Source: Roseovarius carneus (GTDB taxonomy: Bacteria; Pseudomonadota; Alphaproteobacteria; Rhodobacterales; Rhodobacteraceae). From it: a DNA stretch of 64,000 bases. Below, piece after piece: positions 45,713 to 54,357 of this stretch. The notes under the pieces are model-generated. The model was not told where the DNA came from and ran no database searches. It saw only the letters and a list, made by a program, of their open reading frames with translations. The position numbers and the translations under genes are program-made. The DNA is taken from assembly GCF_020141465.1 (NCBI RefSeq), contig NZ_JAHSPD010000001.1:372001-436000 (forward strand), in the 5' to 3' direction. Each line of letters opens with the position of its first letter. Position 1 is the first letter of the stretch.

Positions 45713-45870
45713 ACCTGCCGACCCGCGATTTCATCGGCTATGGCCAAAACCCACCCCGATCCGCGCCTGCCTTGAGGGTCCGGGAAATTTTCTCGTTTCG
45801 CATCACGGCCCAAATCGCTATCTTATCCGTCACAACGACAAAAAACGTCCAACTGGGAGATAACGCATGA
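45709..45870 (+). pseudogene. Remnant of a polysaccharide-deacetylase/allantoinase-like gene
   Basis: An open frame of 53 codons whose ATG overlaps the caiD stop (ATGA) and whose stop overlaps the dctP start (ATGA). The first 16 residues, MNLPTRDFIGYGQNPP, are the characteristic beginning of PuuE-like polysaccharide deacetylases of about 300 residues. After that the reading frame changes: the next frame continues HPDPRLP and stops. The rest has no similarity I can see. A large deletion plus frameshift is likely, although a short new coupling peptide cannot be excluded. Confidence 0.55.
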
Positions 45871-46883
45871 AATATTACCTCAAATTCGGGGTTGCTGCCG
45901 CAATCAGCATGACTTTCGCCGGCGAAGCCCTCGCCACGGAGTGGAATGTCTCGCTCTGGGGCAAGCGCCGCGCGTTCACCGAGCATGTGGAAAAGCTGGC
46001 CGAGCTGGTCGATGCAAAAACCAACGGTGAGTTCACCCTCAACCTCAGCTATGGTGGCCTCAGCAAAAACCGCGAAAACCTGGATGGGATTTCCATCGGC
46101 GCGTTTGAGATGGCGCAGTTCTGTGCGGGCTATCACCGCGACAAGAACCCCACCATCACCGTGCTGGAGCTTCCCTTCCTCGGTGTTGAGACGCTTGAGC
46201 AGGAACGTGAATTGTCGATGGCGCTCTACGCCCTTCCCGCCGTGCAAGAGGACCTTGGCCGCTGGAATGCCACGCTTCTGATGCCTTCGCCCATGCCGCA
46301 ATACAACCTCGTGGGCCTCGGCGATGCGCCTGCAACCCTTGAGGATTTCGCAGGGCTGAGCGTGCGTGCCACCGGCGGCATTGGTGCCGCGATGGAAGCT
46401 GTGGGCGCCGTGCCCACCTCCATGTCCGCCACCGAAGTGCGCCAGTCGATGGATAGCGGCGTGGTCAAGGCCGTGGCCTTTGCTCCTCATGCGCATATGT
46501 CCTTCGGCACAATCGAGAATGGCCAGTGGTGGACGACCAACCTCAACCCCGGCACGGTGAATTGTCCCGTTGTGGCCAACACCGACGCGCTCAATGATCT
46601 AAGCGATGCGCACCGCGAGGCGCTGCTCGGCTCCATCGACGAGGCGCTGGATCACTACGTGGACAATTACACCAACGTGACCATGGCCGCTTGGGGCCCA
46701 GCGCTGGACGAGCGCGGGATCGAGCGTGTGAGCTTCTCCGCCGAAGGTCTCGCCGCCTTTGAAGACGCCGTTGCAGGCCCCGCCGCCGCCGCATGGATCG
46801 AGGACATGAGCGCCCGCGGCCTGCCCGCGCAGGAGCTTTATGACTTCGCCACCGGCAAGATCGGTGACCTCAAGGGCATGTAA
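45867..46883 (+). CDS. TRAP transporter substrate-binding protein
   Basis: Periplasmic DctP-family protein of 338 residues with a Sec signal peptide (FGVAAAISMTFAGEALAT). The Arg that usually binds a substrate carboxylate is in LSVRATGGIGAAMEAVG (about residue 165). GGGAG precedes the ATG. Location after caiD suggests uptake of carnitine, gamma-butyrobetaine or a precursor, zwitterions like the ectoines moved by other TRAP systems. It is followed by a hairpin and the two permease genes. Confidence 0.87.
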   Translation: MKYYLKFGVAAAISMTFAGEALATEWNVSLWGKRRAFTEHVEKLAELVDAKTNGEFTLNLSYGGLSKNRENLDGISIGAFEMAQFCAGYHRDKNPTITVLELPFLGVETLEQERELSMALYALPAVQEDLGRWNATLLMPSPMPQYNLVGLGDAPATLEDFAGLSVRATGGIGAAMEAVGAVPTSMSATEVRQSMDSGVVKAVAFAPHAHMSFGTIENGQWWTTNLNPGTVNCPVVANTDALNDLSDAHREALLGSIDEALDHYVDNYTNVTMAAWGPALDERGIERVSFSAEGLAAFEDAVAGPAAAAWIEDMSARGLPAQELYDFATGKIGDLKGM

Positions 46884-46888
46884 GCCAT

Positions 46889-46923
46889 GAGAGGCGCTCC
46901 GGGGCTTTGCCTCGGGGCGTCTC
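46889..46923 (+). terminator. Stable hairpin between dctP and dctQ
   Basis: GAGA pairs with TCTC at the base, then a GG bulge, then a 10-bp stem (CGCTCCGGGG with CCTCGGGGCG, two G-U pairs) around a 5-nt loop. There is no T-run. It starts 5 bp after the dctP stop. It probably stabilises the dctP message or reduces read-through so that the binding protein is made in excess. Confidence 0.55.
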
Positions 46924-46995
46924 ACCCCTGTCTCGCCGTCCAGATTGGGCGCGGTGGGCTGACCCGACTTATCCCAGCAATATGAAGGATATATC

Positions 46996-47628
46996 ATGGC
47001 CGGTGGCGCCTCCGTCCTCTCAGATGACAGCACCCTGTCGCGCATCGACACCCGCCTTTATGGGCTGGAGCGTGTCCTCGCATTGGTAAGCGGTCTTGCC
47101 GTGTTCTCACTCATGTTGCTGGCTGTCGCCTCGGTCAGCGGGCGCAATTTCTTTGGCCAGCCCCTTCCCGGCTATGTCGATTGGATCGAGCAGGCCATGC
47201 CGCTCATCGCGTTCATGGGCATCGCCTATGCCCAGCGCGACGGCGGCCATATCCGCATGGATATCGTGGTGGGCGCGCTCAAGGGCCGCGCCCTTTGGGC
47301 GGTGGAGCTGATCACCACCTTCTTCGTGCTGGCGCTGATGCTGCTGCTGGTCTGGGGCACGTGGGCGCATTTCGAGCGTAGCTTCGATTTCGGCGCACCG
47401 ATGTGGAGCCGTGACAGCTCCATGGATATCGCCCTGCCGCTCTGGCCCGCCAAGCTGCTGGCTCCGGTAGCGTTCGGCGTGCTCTGCCTGCGCCTTTGTC
47501 TTCAGGTCTGGGGCTTTGCGCGCGCACTCATCTCCGGCACCGACAGCCCTGTGGCCGTGCCCTTGGTGATCGACGCCGCCACCCAAGCGCGGCTTGAGGC
47601 CGAGCAACTCATGGGCCGGGACACATAA
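46996..47628 (+). CDS. TRAP transporter small permease (DctQ family)
   Basis: Four-helix membrane subunit of 210 residues (helices at about 28-50, 68-86, 103-125 and 150-175). The GRNFFGQPLPGYVDWIEQ and IAYAQRDGGHIRMDI blocks are typical of DctQ. AAGGA precedes the ATG. It is 3 bp before dctM and works with it as the membrane part of the second TRAP importer. Confidence 0.87.
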   Translation: MAGGASVLSDDSTLSRIDTRLYGLERVLALVSGLAVFSLMLLAVASVSGRNFFGQPLPGYVDWIEQAMPLIAFMGIAYAQRDGGHIRMDIVVGALKGRALWAVELITTFFVLALMLLLVWGTWAHFERSFDFGAPMWSRDSSMDIALPLWPAKLLAPVAFGVLCLRLCLQVWGFARALISGTDSPVAVPLVIDAATQARLEAEQLMGRDT

Positions 47629-47631
47629 CCA

Positions 47632-49041
47632 ATGACCACAGACCCCACAGATATCGGCATCATCGTCACCGGCGGCATGCTCGTCATGGTCATCCTCGGG
47701 ATGCGCGTGGCCTTCGCCGCCGCAATGGCCGGGATGATCGGCCTCATCTGGATTTTCTGGGCGCGCAAAGGCTATGCGGGCGATGAGCTAGGCTGGGCCC
47801 TTACCGTGGCCATCAAGACCGCGGGCCAAGTGCCCCATTCCAAGGTCAGCTCGCAGGCGCTCAGCCTGATCCCAACCTTCATCCTGATCGGCTATCTCGC
47901 CTATTATGCAGGGCTCACAGTGGCCCTTTTCGAGGCTGCAAAACGCTGGATCGCGTGGGTGCCCGGCGGGCTTGCGGTCTCAACCGTCTTCGCCACAGCC
48001 GGTTTTGCGGCTGTCTCGGGCGCATCGGTGGCTACTGCGGCAGTGTTTGCGCGCATCGCCATCCCAGAGATGCTTAAAATCGGGTATGATAAACGCTTTG
48101 CCGCAGGGGTGGTGGCCGCAGGCGGTACGCTCGCCTCGCTGATCCCGCCCTCGGCCATCCTCGTGATCTACGCCATCATCGTGGAGCAGGACGTGGGCAA
48201 GCTCCTCCTCGCAGGCTTCATCCCCGGCGTTTTCTCGGCCTGCGTCTACGCCATCCTCATTGTCGGTATGGCGCTGACCATCAAAGGGTTCGGCCCCCCT
48301 GTGGGCGGCTTCACATGGCGGCAACGATTCGAATCCCTGCCGCCTGCGCTCCCCATCGTCTTTGTTGTCGTGACCATCATCTGCTTCGTCTACAACCCGT
48401 TTGGCGGCGATGCATGGGGCACCCCGACCGAGGGCGGCGCAATCGGCGCGTTCGTTGTCTTCCTCATGGCGCTTTATCGCGGGATGCGCTGGCCTGAGTT
48501 GAGATCGGCCCTGCTGGAGACAGCCAAGCTCAGTGTGATGATTTTCACCATCATCTGGGGCGTGCTGATCTATGTGAGGTTTCTGGGCTTTGCGGATCTG
48601 CCGGGCGTGTTCTCGGACTGGATCACGTCGCTCACCATGTCGCCCATGCTGATCCTCGTGTGCATCCTTTTGGCCTATGCGGTACTCGGCATGTTCATGG
48701 ACGCAATCGGGATGCTGCTCTTGACGCTGCCCGTGGTCTACCCGGCGGTCATGGCCCTCAATGGCGGTGAGTATGTCTCAGCGGCGGATAGCGCGTTTGG
48801 CATGTCCGGCCCGATGTGTGCCATCTGGTTCGGGATATTGGTGGTGAAAATGGCCGAGTTTTGCCTTATCACCCCGCCTATCGGGCTCAATTGTTTCGTG
48901 GTGGCGGGCGTGCGCGATGACATCTCGGTGCAGGATGTGTTCAAGGGTGTGACACCCTTCTTCATCGCCGACGGGATCACCATCGCGCTGCTGGTCAGCT
49001 TTCCCATCATCGTGCTGTGGCTGCCGGGTCTGGCAAGCTAA
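47632..49041 (+). CDS. TRAP transporter large permease (DctM family)
   Basis: Membrane subunit of 469 residues with about 12 helices. ATAGFAAVSGASVATAAVFARIAIPEM and LIPPSAILVIYAIIVEQDVG are DctM blocks. It ends tail-to-tail with the minus-strand E1 gene: the stops overlap by 4 bp (49038-49041), so there is no space for a terminator between them. Confidence 0.9.
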   Translation: MTTDPTDIGIIVTGGMLVMVILGMRVAFAAAMAGMIGLIWIFWARKGYAGDELGWALTVAIKTAGQVPHSKVSSQALSLIPTFILIGYLAYYAGLTVALFEAAKRWIAWVPGGLAVSTVFATAGFAAVSGASVATAAVFARIAIPEMLKIGYDKRFAAGVVAAGGTLASLIPPSAILVIYAIIVEQDVGKLLLAGFIPGVFSACVYAILIVGMALTIKGFGPPVGGFTWRQRFESLPPALPIVFVVVTIICFVYNPFGGDAWGTPTEGGAIGAFVVFLMALYRGMRWPELRSALLETAKLSVMIFTIIWGVLIYVRFLGFADLPGVFSDWITSLTMSPMLILVCILLAYAVLGMFMDAIGMLLLTLPVVYPAVMALNGGEYVSAADSAFGMSGPMCAIWFGILVVKMAEFCLITPPIGLNCFVVAGVRDDISVQDVFKGVTPFFIADGITIALLVSFPIIVLWLPGLAS

Positions 49042-51212
49042 ACGGCCTTGAGCGCCGCCGCAATGATGCTGTCCTTCGACGGCATCGTGGCGGCATAGGC
49101 CGGCCCCGTGGCGATGAAGCTGTCCTCCGCCGCCAATCGGCTGACCCGCGCGCGCCCCGCCTCCACAAAGAGGGTCACAAGCCCCTCGGCCTGCCCGCCC
49201 GTGCGGCGGCACTCATCCACCACCAGCACCGCATCGCACTCTTGCGTCGCCCGCAGCAACGCCGCCTCCGGCACCGGTGCGACCCAGCGCATGTCGATGA
49301 CCCGCGCATTGACGCCCTGCTGGGCCAGCTCCGCCTGCGCCTGCCGCGACAGGTAATGCCCGTTGCCGTAGCTGACGATGGCGAGGTCCGTGCCGTCACC
49401 GTGCACGCCGACCTGATCCAGCCCGATCACCTCACCACGCGGCGGATAGGTCCCCATCCACGCCCCGTCCCCCGCATGCAGATCGCGCATCGGATAAAGC
49501 GCAATTGGCTCCACAAACACGACAACACGCTGCTCCTCGCGCGCCAGCCGGACGCATTCGCGCAACATGCAGGCAGCCTCCGGTCCCGAGGACGGAACGG
49601 CAATAATAATCCCCGGAATATCGCGCAGAACGGCCAGCGAGTTGTCATTGTGGAAATGCCCGCCAAAACCCTTCTGATAGCCCAGCCCCGCGATGCGCAG
49701 CACCATCGGATTGGTAAACTGCCCCTGGGAGAAGAACGGCAAGGTCGCCGCCTCCCCGCGTATCTGGTCCTCGGCATTGTGCAGATAGGCCAGAAACTGA
49801 ATCTCCGGCATCGGCAAAAACCCGTTATGCGCAAGGCCAATGGCGAGGCCAAGAATGCTCTGCTCATCCAAGAGCGTGTCAATCACCCGGTCCGGCCCAA
49901 ACCGCCCGTGCAACCCTTTGGTGACGCCGTAAACACCGCCCTTGCGGCCCACATCCTCACCCATCACGGTGATCTCGCCATGCTCCAGCATGAGATCCGT
50001 GAGCGCCCAATTGATCAGGCGGCTCATCGGCTGGGGCGTGTCCATGCTGCGCAGATCACTGCCAAAGGCCACTGCGCGGGTCGCCTCATCAGGACCATTT
50101 GTCGGCGCACAGGCGCGTTTGGGCGGAATGATACTGGCCATTACATCGGCGGCGGTTTTCAGCCGTGGCCGCTCAACAGCCTTCTGCGCCACACGGTCCG
50201 TCTCGGCGCAGGTCTCGTCGTAAATCTCCAGCGCCTCGGCGCGGCTCAGCGCGCCCGCCTCATCCAGCAATCGCACCGTGTGGAGCAAAGGATCAGACGC
50301 CTCATCCGCCTCCACCCGGCTGAGTGGTAGGTAGGTCGTCGGCAAATCCGCGCCGGCATGGCCGTAAAGCCGCACCATCGTGAGGTGCAAGAAAGCGGGC
50401 TTGCGCGTGCGTCGCGCATAGGTCGCCGCCTCCGCCGCGACACGGGCCGTGTCATAAATATCAAGCCCGTCGGCGTGGAAATACTTCAGCCCCGGCCGAT
50501 GCGCCATCGACGCCGCGATCCAGCCCTTGGGCGTCTGCGTGGAAATGCCAATGCCATTATCCTCACACACCCACAAAAGCGGCAAAGGCACCGATTGCAC
50601 AGAGGCCCAGCCCGCCGCGTTGAGCGCGCCTTGGGCGGTGGAATGATTGGCCGACGCATCGCCGAAACTCGCCATGGCAATGCCGTCTTCAGGCAGTATC
50701 CGGTGCTCTGGCGGGCGACGGCGGGCAAGGCCGATGCCATACGCCGCCCCCACCGCTTTGGGCAGATGCGAGGCAATCGTCGAGGTTTGCGGCGGGATCA
50801 TCAAAGCCTTTGAGCCCAGAACCTTGTGCCGCCCGCCGGAAATGGGGTCCTCGCTGGAGCAGGCAAAGCTGAGCAACATATCCCATGTGATATCCTGATC
50901 CGGCACCTGCCCCGCACGGGCGATCTGAAACGCCGCGTCGCGGTAATGCAGGAACGCGATGTCATCAGGGCGCAGCGCATGGGCCACCGCCGCCATCCCC
51001 TCATGCCCGGATGAACCGATCGTATAAAACCCCTGCCCCGCCTTTTGCATTGCCCGGCTGGTCCGGTCGAGCGCGCGGCTCAGACATTGCGCGCGAAAAA
51101 GCGTGATCGCCTCCGCGCCGCTCAGCGCATCCGTGGGCGCGCGCCCAGGCGGCAAATCCCCGGCAGGCACGCGGGTGCGAAAATTCTCATGCACGATCTC
51201 GGCGCGGTCCAT
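49038..51212 (-). CDS. Fused alpha/beta E1 of a 2-oxoacid dehydrogenase
   Basis: Thiamine-diphosphate enzyme of 724 residues. The first half (about 30-380) is an E1-alpha with the ThDP motif GDASANHSTAQGALNAA and VCEDNGIGIST. The second half (about 400-724) is E1-beta (VMGEDVGRKGGVYGVTKGL; VVDECRRTGGQAEGL). The closest type is branched-chain 2-oxoacid dehydrogenase. No E2 or E3 gene is next to it. ATG 51212 follows GGGGGAGAG. It may serve an acyl product from the neighbouring catabolic block or be independent. Confidence 0.87.
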   Translation of the reverse strand: MDRAEIVHENFRTRVPAGDLPPGRAPTDALSGAEAITLFRAQCLSRALDRTSRAMQKAGQGFYTIGSSGHEGMAAVAHALRPDDIAFLHYRDAAFQIARAGQVPDQDITWDMLLSFACSSEDPISGGRHKVLGSKALMIPPQTSTIASHLPKAVGAAYGIGLARRRPPEHRILPEDGIAMASFGDASANHSTAQGALNAAGWASVQSVPLPLLWVCEDNGIGISTQTPKGWIAASMAHRPGLKYFHADGLDIYDTARVAAEAATYARRTRKPAFLHLTMVRLYGHAGADLPTTYLPLSRVEADEASDPLLHTVRLLDEAGALSRAEALEIYDETCAETDRVAQKAVERPRLKTAADVMASIIPPKRACAPTNGPDEATRAVAFGSDLRSMDTPQPMSRLINWALTDLMLEHGEITVMGEDVGRKGGVYGVTKGLHGRFGPDRVIDTLLDEQSILGLAIGLAHNGFLPMPEIQFLAYLHNAEDQIRGEAATLPFFSQGQFTNPMVLRIAGLGYQKGFGGHFHNDNSLAVLRDIPGIIIAVPSSGPEAACMLRECVRLAREEQRVVVFVEPIALYPMRDLHAGDGAWMGTYPPRGEVIGLDQVGVHGDGTDLAIVSYGNGHYLSRQAQAELAQQGVNARVIDMRWVAPVPEAALLRATQECDAVLVVDECRRTGGQAEGLVTLFVEAGRARVSRLAAEDSFIATGPAYAATMPSKDSIIAAALKAV

Positions 51213-51338
51213 GCGGCTCTCTCCCCCGTAATACTCCCGCCGAACCATGCCGCCGCGCACCGCGCACCGCAAGCAGGGATCACACGGCGAGGGGGCGACC
51301 CGCGCCTTGGCGCTTGTTTCAAGCCCGCCGCCTGAGGT

Positions 51339-51355
51339 ATCACCGGTCCGGTGAT
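51339..51355. promoter_or_regulatory. 17-bp palindrome before bioM
   Basis: ATCACCGGTCCGGTGAT has perfect 8-bp arms around a central T, 23 bp before the bioM ATG and just before the AAGGAGG ribosome site. It could be a repressor site over the transcription start, or a small hairpin near the ribosome site. It does not match the BioR box (TTATMKATAA). Confidence 0.45.
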
Positions 51356-51377
51356 CCCGAAGGAGGCCATTCCGCGC

Positions 51378-52112
51378 ATGACAAATGCCGCCGACCCAGC
51401 GCTCGACCTTGTGGGCGTAAGCCTGCGCCTTGAAGGGCGCTTGGTTCTGGACGCGCTCACCCTGCGCGCCGATGAGCGGCGCATCGGCATTGTGGGGCGC
51501 AATGGTGCGGGCAAATCAACCCTCGCGCGGCTCATCGCCGGGCTGGAGGAGCCGCAGGAGGGCGCGCTCAGCGTGTTTGGCGTCAATGTCGCGCGGGACC
51601 GGGCCCGCGCATTGAGCACTGTGGGCATCCTCTTTCAGAACCCCGATCATCAGATCATCTTTCCCACCGTGGACGAGGAGATCACCTTTGGCCTGCGCCA
51701 GATGGGCATGACCAAGAACGAGGCTCACGCCCGCACCACCGATATGCTGGAAGCGTTTGGCAAAAGCCACTGGGCCGGGGCCTCCGTGGCCACGCTCAGC
51801 CAAGGGCAAAAGCAGCTTTTATGCCTGATGGCCGTGCTCGCGATGGCCCCGCGCCTGATCGTGCTGGATGAGCCTCTCTCGGGCCTCGATATCCCCACGC
51901 GCCTGCAACTGACCCGTTATCTGGACGCGGCCCCCGCCACGCTGGTGCATATCTCGCACGATCCCGCCACGCTGGCAGGGTATGAGCGGGTGATCTGGCT
52001 TTCGGAGGGGCGGCTGCGCGCGGACGGTGCTGCCACAAAGGTTCTCGCCGCCTTCACCCGCGAGATGCAGGACTTGGGAGGGCGCGATGATATCTCTGAC
52101 CTCGCCGGTTGA
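51378..52112 (+). CDS. bioM: Biotin ECF transporter ATPase
   Basis: Cytoplasmic energising subunit of the BioMNY biotin importer, 244 residues. Walker A GRNGAGKSTLARL, signature TLSQGQKQLLCLMA and Walker B LIVLDEPLSGLD are present. FQNPDHQIIFPTVDEEI is typical of ECF ATPases. ATG 51378 with AAGGAGG 13 bp upstream is favoured over GTG 51351. Overlaps bioN by 26 bp. Confidence 0.9.
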   Translation: MTNAADPALDLVGVSLRLEGRLVLDALTLRADERRIGIVGRNGAGKSTLARLIAGLEEPQEGALSVFGVNVARDRARALSTVGILFQNPDHQIIFPTVDEEITFGLRQMGMTKNEAHARTTDMLEAFGKSHWAGASVATLSQGQKQLLCLMAVLAMAPRLIVLDEPLSGLDIPTRLQLTRYLDAAPATLVHISHDPATLAGYERVIWLSEGRLRADGAATKVLAAFTREMQDLGGRDDISDLAG

Positions 52113-52704
52113 AACCCGCGCCCATGGCTGGCCCGCAGGCGCGAAACTGGCCGCTCTTTGCGCAGCGACGATGGTGCTTTTCGCGGCGCAATCTCTCGCC
52201 TTTCATATCGGCGCATTGGCGGCCTGTCTTGCGCTTTATGCCGCACCGGGATGGGTGTTTTTGCGGGCCGGGTTACGGCGGCTTTGGATCTTGTGGCCGT
52301 TCATAGGCCTCATCGCGGCGTGGCACCTGATCACCGGGGCACCGCAAGAGGGGGCCATCATCGCATTGAGAATGCTCACCGCCGTGGGCCTTGCGAACCT
52401 TGTGACGATGACAACACGACTGAGCGATATGATCGCCGTCATCCGCTGGCTCGCCACACCGCTGCGCCGCATCGGGTTGAGCACCCGCGCGCTGGAATTG
52501 GCCATTGCCCTGATGATCCGTTTCACCCCGGTTCTGGTCGAAAAAGGCACGCATCTCAGCCGCGCGTGGCGCGCCCGCTCGCGCAAAGGGGTGAACTGGC
52601 GCATTGTCATGCCTTTCACCCTTCTGGCCATTGATGATGCCGAACATGTGGCCGACGCGCTGAAAGCACGCGGAGGGCTGGCGCCCGGCACGCAGGCGCG
52701 TTAA
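52087..52704 (+). CDS. bioN: Biotin ECF transporter T component
   Basis: Transmembrane coupling subunit of 205 residues with about five helices. The ARS/ARG motifs that touch the ATPase are visible as SRAWRARSRKGVNWR and DALKARGGLAPG in the C-terminal part. ATG 52087 is inside the end of bioM and follows GGAGGG. Shorter than vitamin-general EcfT, as expected for BioN. Confidence 0.88.
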   Translation: MISLTSPVETRAHGWPAGAKLAALCAATMVLFAAQSLAFHIGALAACLALYAAPGWVFLRAGLRRLWILWPFIGLIAAWHLITGAPQEGAIIALRMLTAVGLANLVTMTTRLSDMIAVIRWLATPLRRIGLSTRALELAIALMIRFTPVLVEKGTHLSRAWRARSRKGVNWRIVMPFTLLAIDDAEHVADALKARGGLAPGTQAR

Positions 52705-52714
52705 GCCTCGCGCT

Positions 52715-53260
52715 ATGGAACGCTCCCTCGCCCTCATCGCGCTTTTTGCGGCCCTCATCGCAGCCCTTGGCCTGATCCCCAAATTCTCGCTCGCCTTTGG
52801 TGTGCCGATTACGGCACAAAGCCTCGGTGTCATGCTGTGCGGCACCATTCTGGGTGCGCGGCGCGGCGCGCTGGCGGTGCTTTTGTTCCTTTTGCTGGTG
52901 GCGATGGGCTTGCCGCTTTTGGCGGGTGGGCGCGGCGGGCTTGGGCTTTTTGTGTCACCCACGGCGGGCTTCCTGATCGGCTTCCCGCTGGCGGCCTTTG
53001 CGGCGGGCTGGATCACCGAGCGGTGGCGCTCCGTGCCACTTGGCCTTGCCTCGGGCATGGCGGCGGCGGTGGGCGGGATACTCGTGCTCTACGCGTTTGG
53101 CGTGACAGGCATGGCCATCGTTCTGGGCAAAAGCTGGGGTGAGGCCGCCCTCCTAATCACGGCCTTCCTGCCGGGCGATGCAATTAAGGCGGTGCTGGCT
53201 GGACTGATCACCGCAGCACTGGCCCGCGCCCGGCCCCGCGCTGTGCTCTCGCGGCTCTAG
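52715..53260 (+). CDS. bioY: Biotin-binding S component BioY
   Basis: Biotin-specific membrane protein of 181 residues with six helices. The family blocks GVPITAQSLGVMLCGTILGARRG and LFVSPTAGFLIGFPLAAF are clear. It can bind biotin alone, and BioMN raise its affinity and rate. The stop overlaps the convergent thiolase gene by 4 bp. Confidence 0.93.
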   Translation: MERSLALIALFAALIAALGLIPKFSLAFGVPITAQSLGVMLCGTILGARRGALAVLLFLLLVAMGLPLLAGGRGGLGLFVSPTAGFLIGFPLAAFAAGWITERWRSVPLGLASGMAAAVGGILVLYAFGVTGMAIVLGKSWGEAALLITAFLPGDAIKAVLAGLITAALARARPRAVLSRL

Positions 53261-54357
53261 GCGCGCAAAACCAAAGCAGACCCGAGGCCACCCGCCGCCG
53301 CGATGGCCGCAAGTCCGGTGCCGCCGCGCGTCTGCATCTCGTGGAAAAGCCGCACCGCAAGCACCGCGCCAGACGCACCGATAGGATGCCCGCGTGCCAA
53401 GGCCCCGCCACCCAGATTGACGATCTCGGGGTCAATCCTGGCGCCGTCGATACAGGCAAGGGCCTGCACCGCGTAAGCTTCCATGATCTCTGCCACGCTC
53501 AGCGCGCCGGGCGTTACACCCGCCGCTTGCAATGCCTTAGCGATAGCCCCAATCGGCGCGATCCCCGGCTGCGCTGGATCGGCCCCAAGCGTCGCCGTCC
53601 CGGCAATCCGCAGGCCACACCCCACCGCCACCCGCGCAGCCACCCGTTCTGACACCACCACGCAAACCGCAGCACCATCCGCCGCAACGGCCGTATTGGC
53701 CGCTGTGATATCGCCTGTCACTTGCGCCGCGCGCACCGCCAACGCGGCGCTGAGATTCCGGGCAAAAGTGTCCTGCGTGACACCGGCCAGCGGCACGATC
53801 CCGGCGCAGGGGGCCACCGCAAGGGCCCGCGCATGGCTGCGTATGGCCCAAGCATCCTGCGCCGCGCGCGAAATCCCCCAAGCGCGGCTCAGAGCATCCG
53901 CCGCTTCGGCCATATCAACGTCCTGCGCGGTATCGGGGGCGAAGTCCGCCTGCTCATAAGGCTCCGGCGGGCGCCCGTCGGCAAAGGTGCGCGCGCGCAA
54001 AGGCCTGCGGGAATAGCTCTCCACCCCGCCTGCAAGCACCACCTCCGCTTGCCCGGCCTCCACCATCGCCGCCGCAATCCGGATCGCATCAAGCCCGCCC
54101 GCGCATTGCCGATCAATGCTGAGCCCAGCTACCCGCTCGGGCAGACCCGCCGCAAGCGCCACAAGCCGCGCAGGATTGCCACCCGCACCCAGCGCATTGC
54201 CAAGGATAACCTCCTCCACATCCGCGCCCGTGAGGCCCGCATCGGCCAGAGCCGCCACAATTACAGGGGCGGCCAACGCGTGTATCTCAAACGCTGCGAA
54301 CGCCCCGCCACGCGGCACCACGGGGGTGCGCCGGGCCGCCAGCAAAACCGCGCTCAT
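53257..54357 (-). CDS. Thiolase-family protein lacking the second catalytic Cys
   Basis: Thiolase fold of 366 residues. The nucleophile Cys is in SIDRQCAGGLDAI and the His in ARGHPIGASGAVL. The last motif, normally CIGGG with the acid/base Cys, reads AIAAAGGLGSALVL, so Ala replaces it. The length and pairing with an AMP-ligase-like gene next to bioY recall Bacillus yhfS-yhfT-bioY. It may perform only part of the thiolase reaction or only bind an acyl chain. Linked to the ligase by a 4-bp overlap. Confidence 0.8.
   Translation of the reverse strand: MSAVLLAARRTPVVPRGGAFAAFEIHALAAPVIVAALADAGLTGADVEEVILGNALGAGGNPARLVALAAGLPERVAGLSIDRQCAGGLDAIRIAAAMVEAGQAEVVLAGGVESYSRRPLRARTFADGRPPEPYEQADFAPDTAQDVDMAEAADALSRAWGISRAAQDAWAIRSHARALAVAPCAGIVPLAGVTQDTFARNLSAALAVRAAQVTGDITAANTAVAADGAAVCVVVSERVAARVAVGCGLRIAGTATLGADPAQPGIAPIGAIAKALQAAGVTPGALSVAEIMEAYAVQALACIDGARIDPEIVNLGGGALARGHPIGASGAVLAVRLFHEMQTRGGTGLAAIAAAGGLGSALVLRA

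Noticed and set aside
51213-51377. BioR box expected before bioM
   Set aside because: I found no TTATMKATAA-like sequence in this gap; only the GC-rich palindrome is present.
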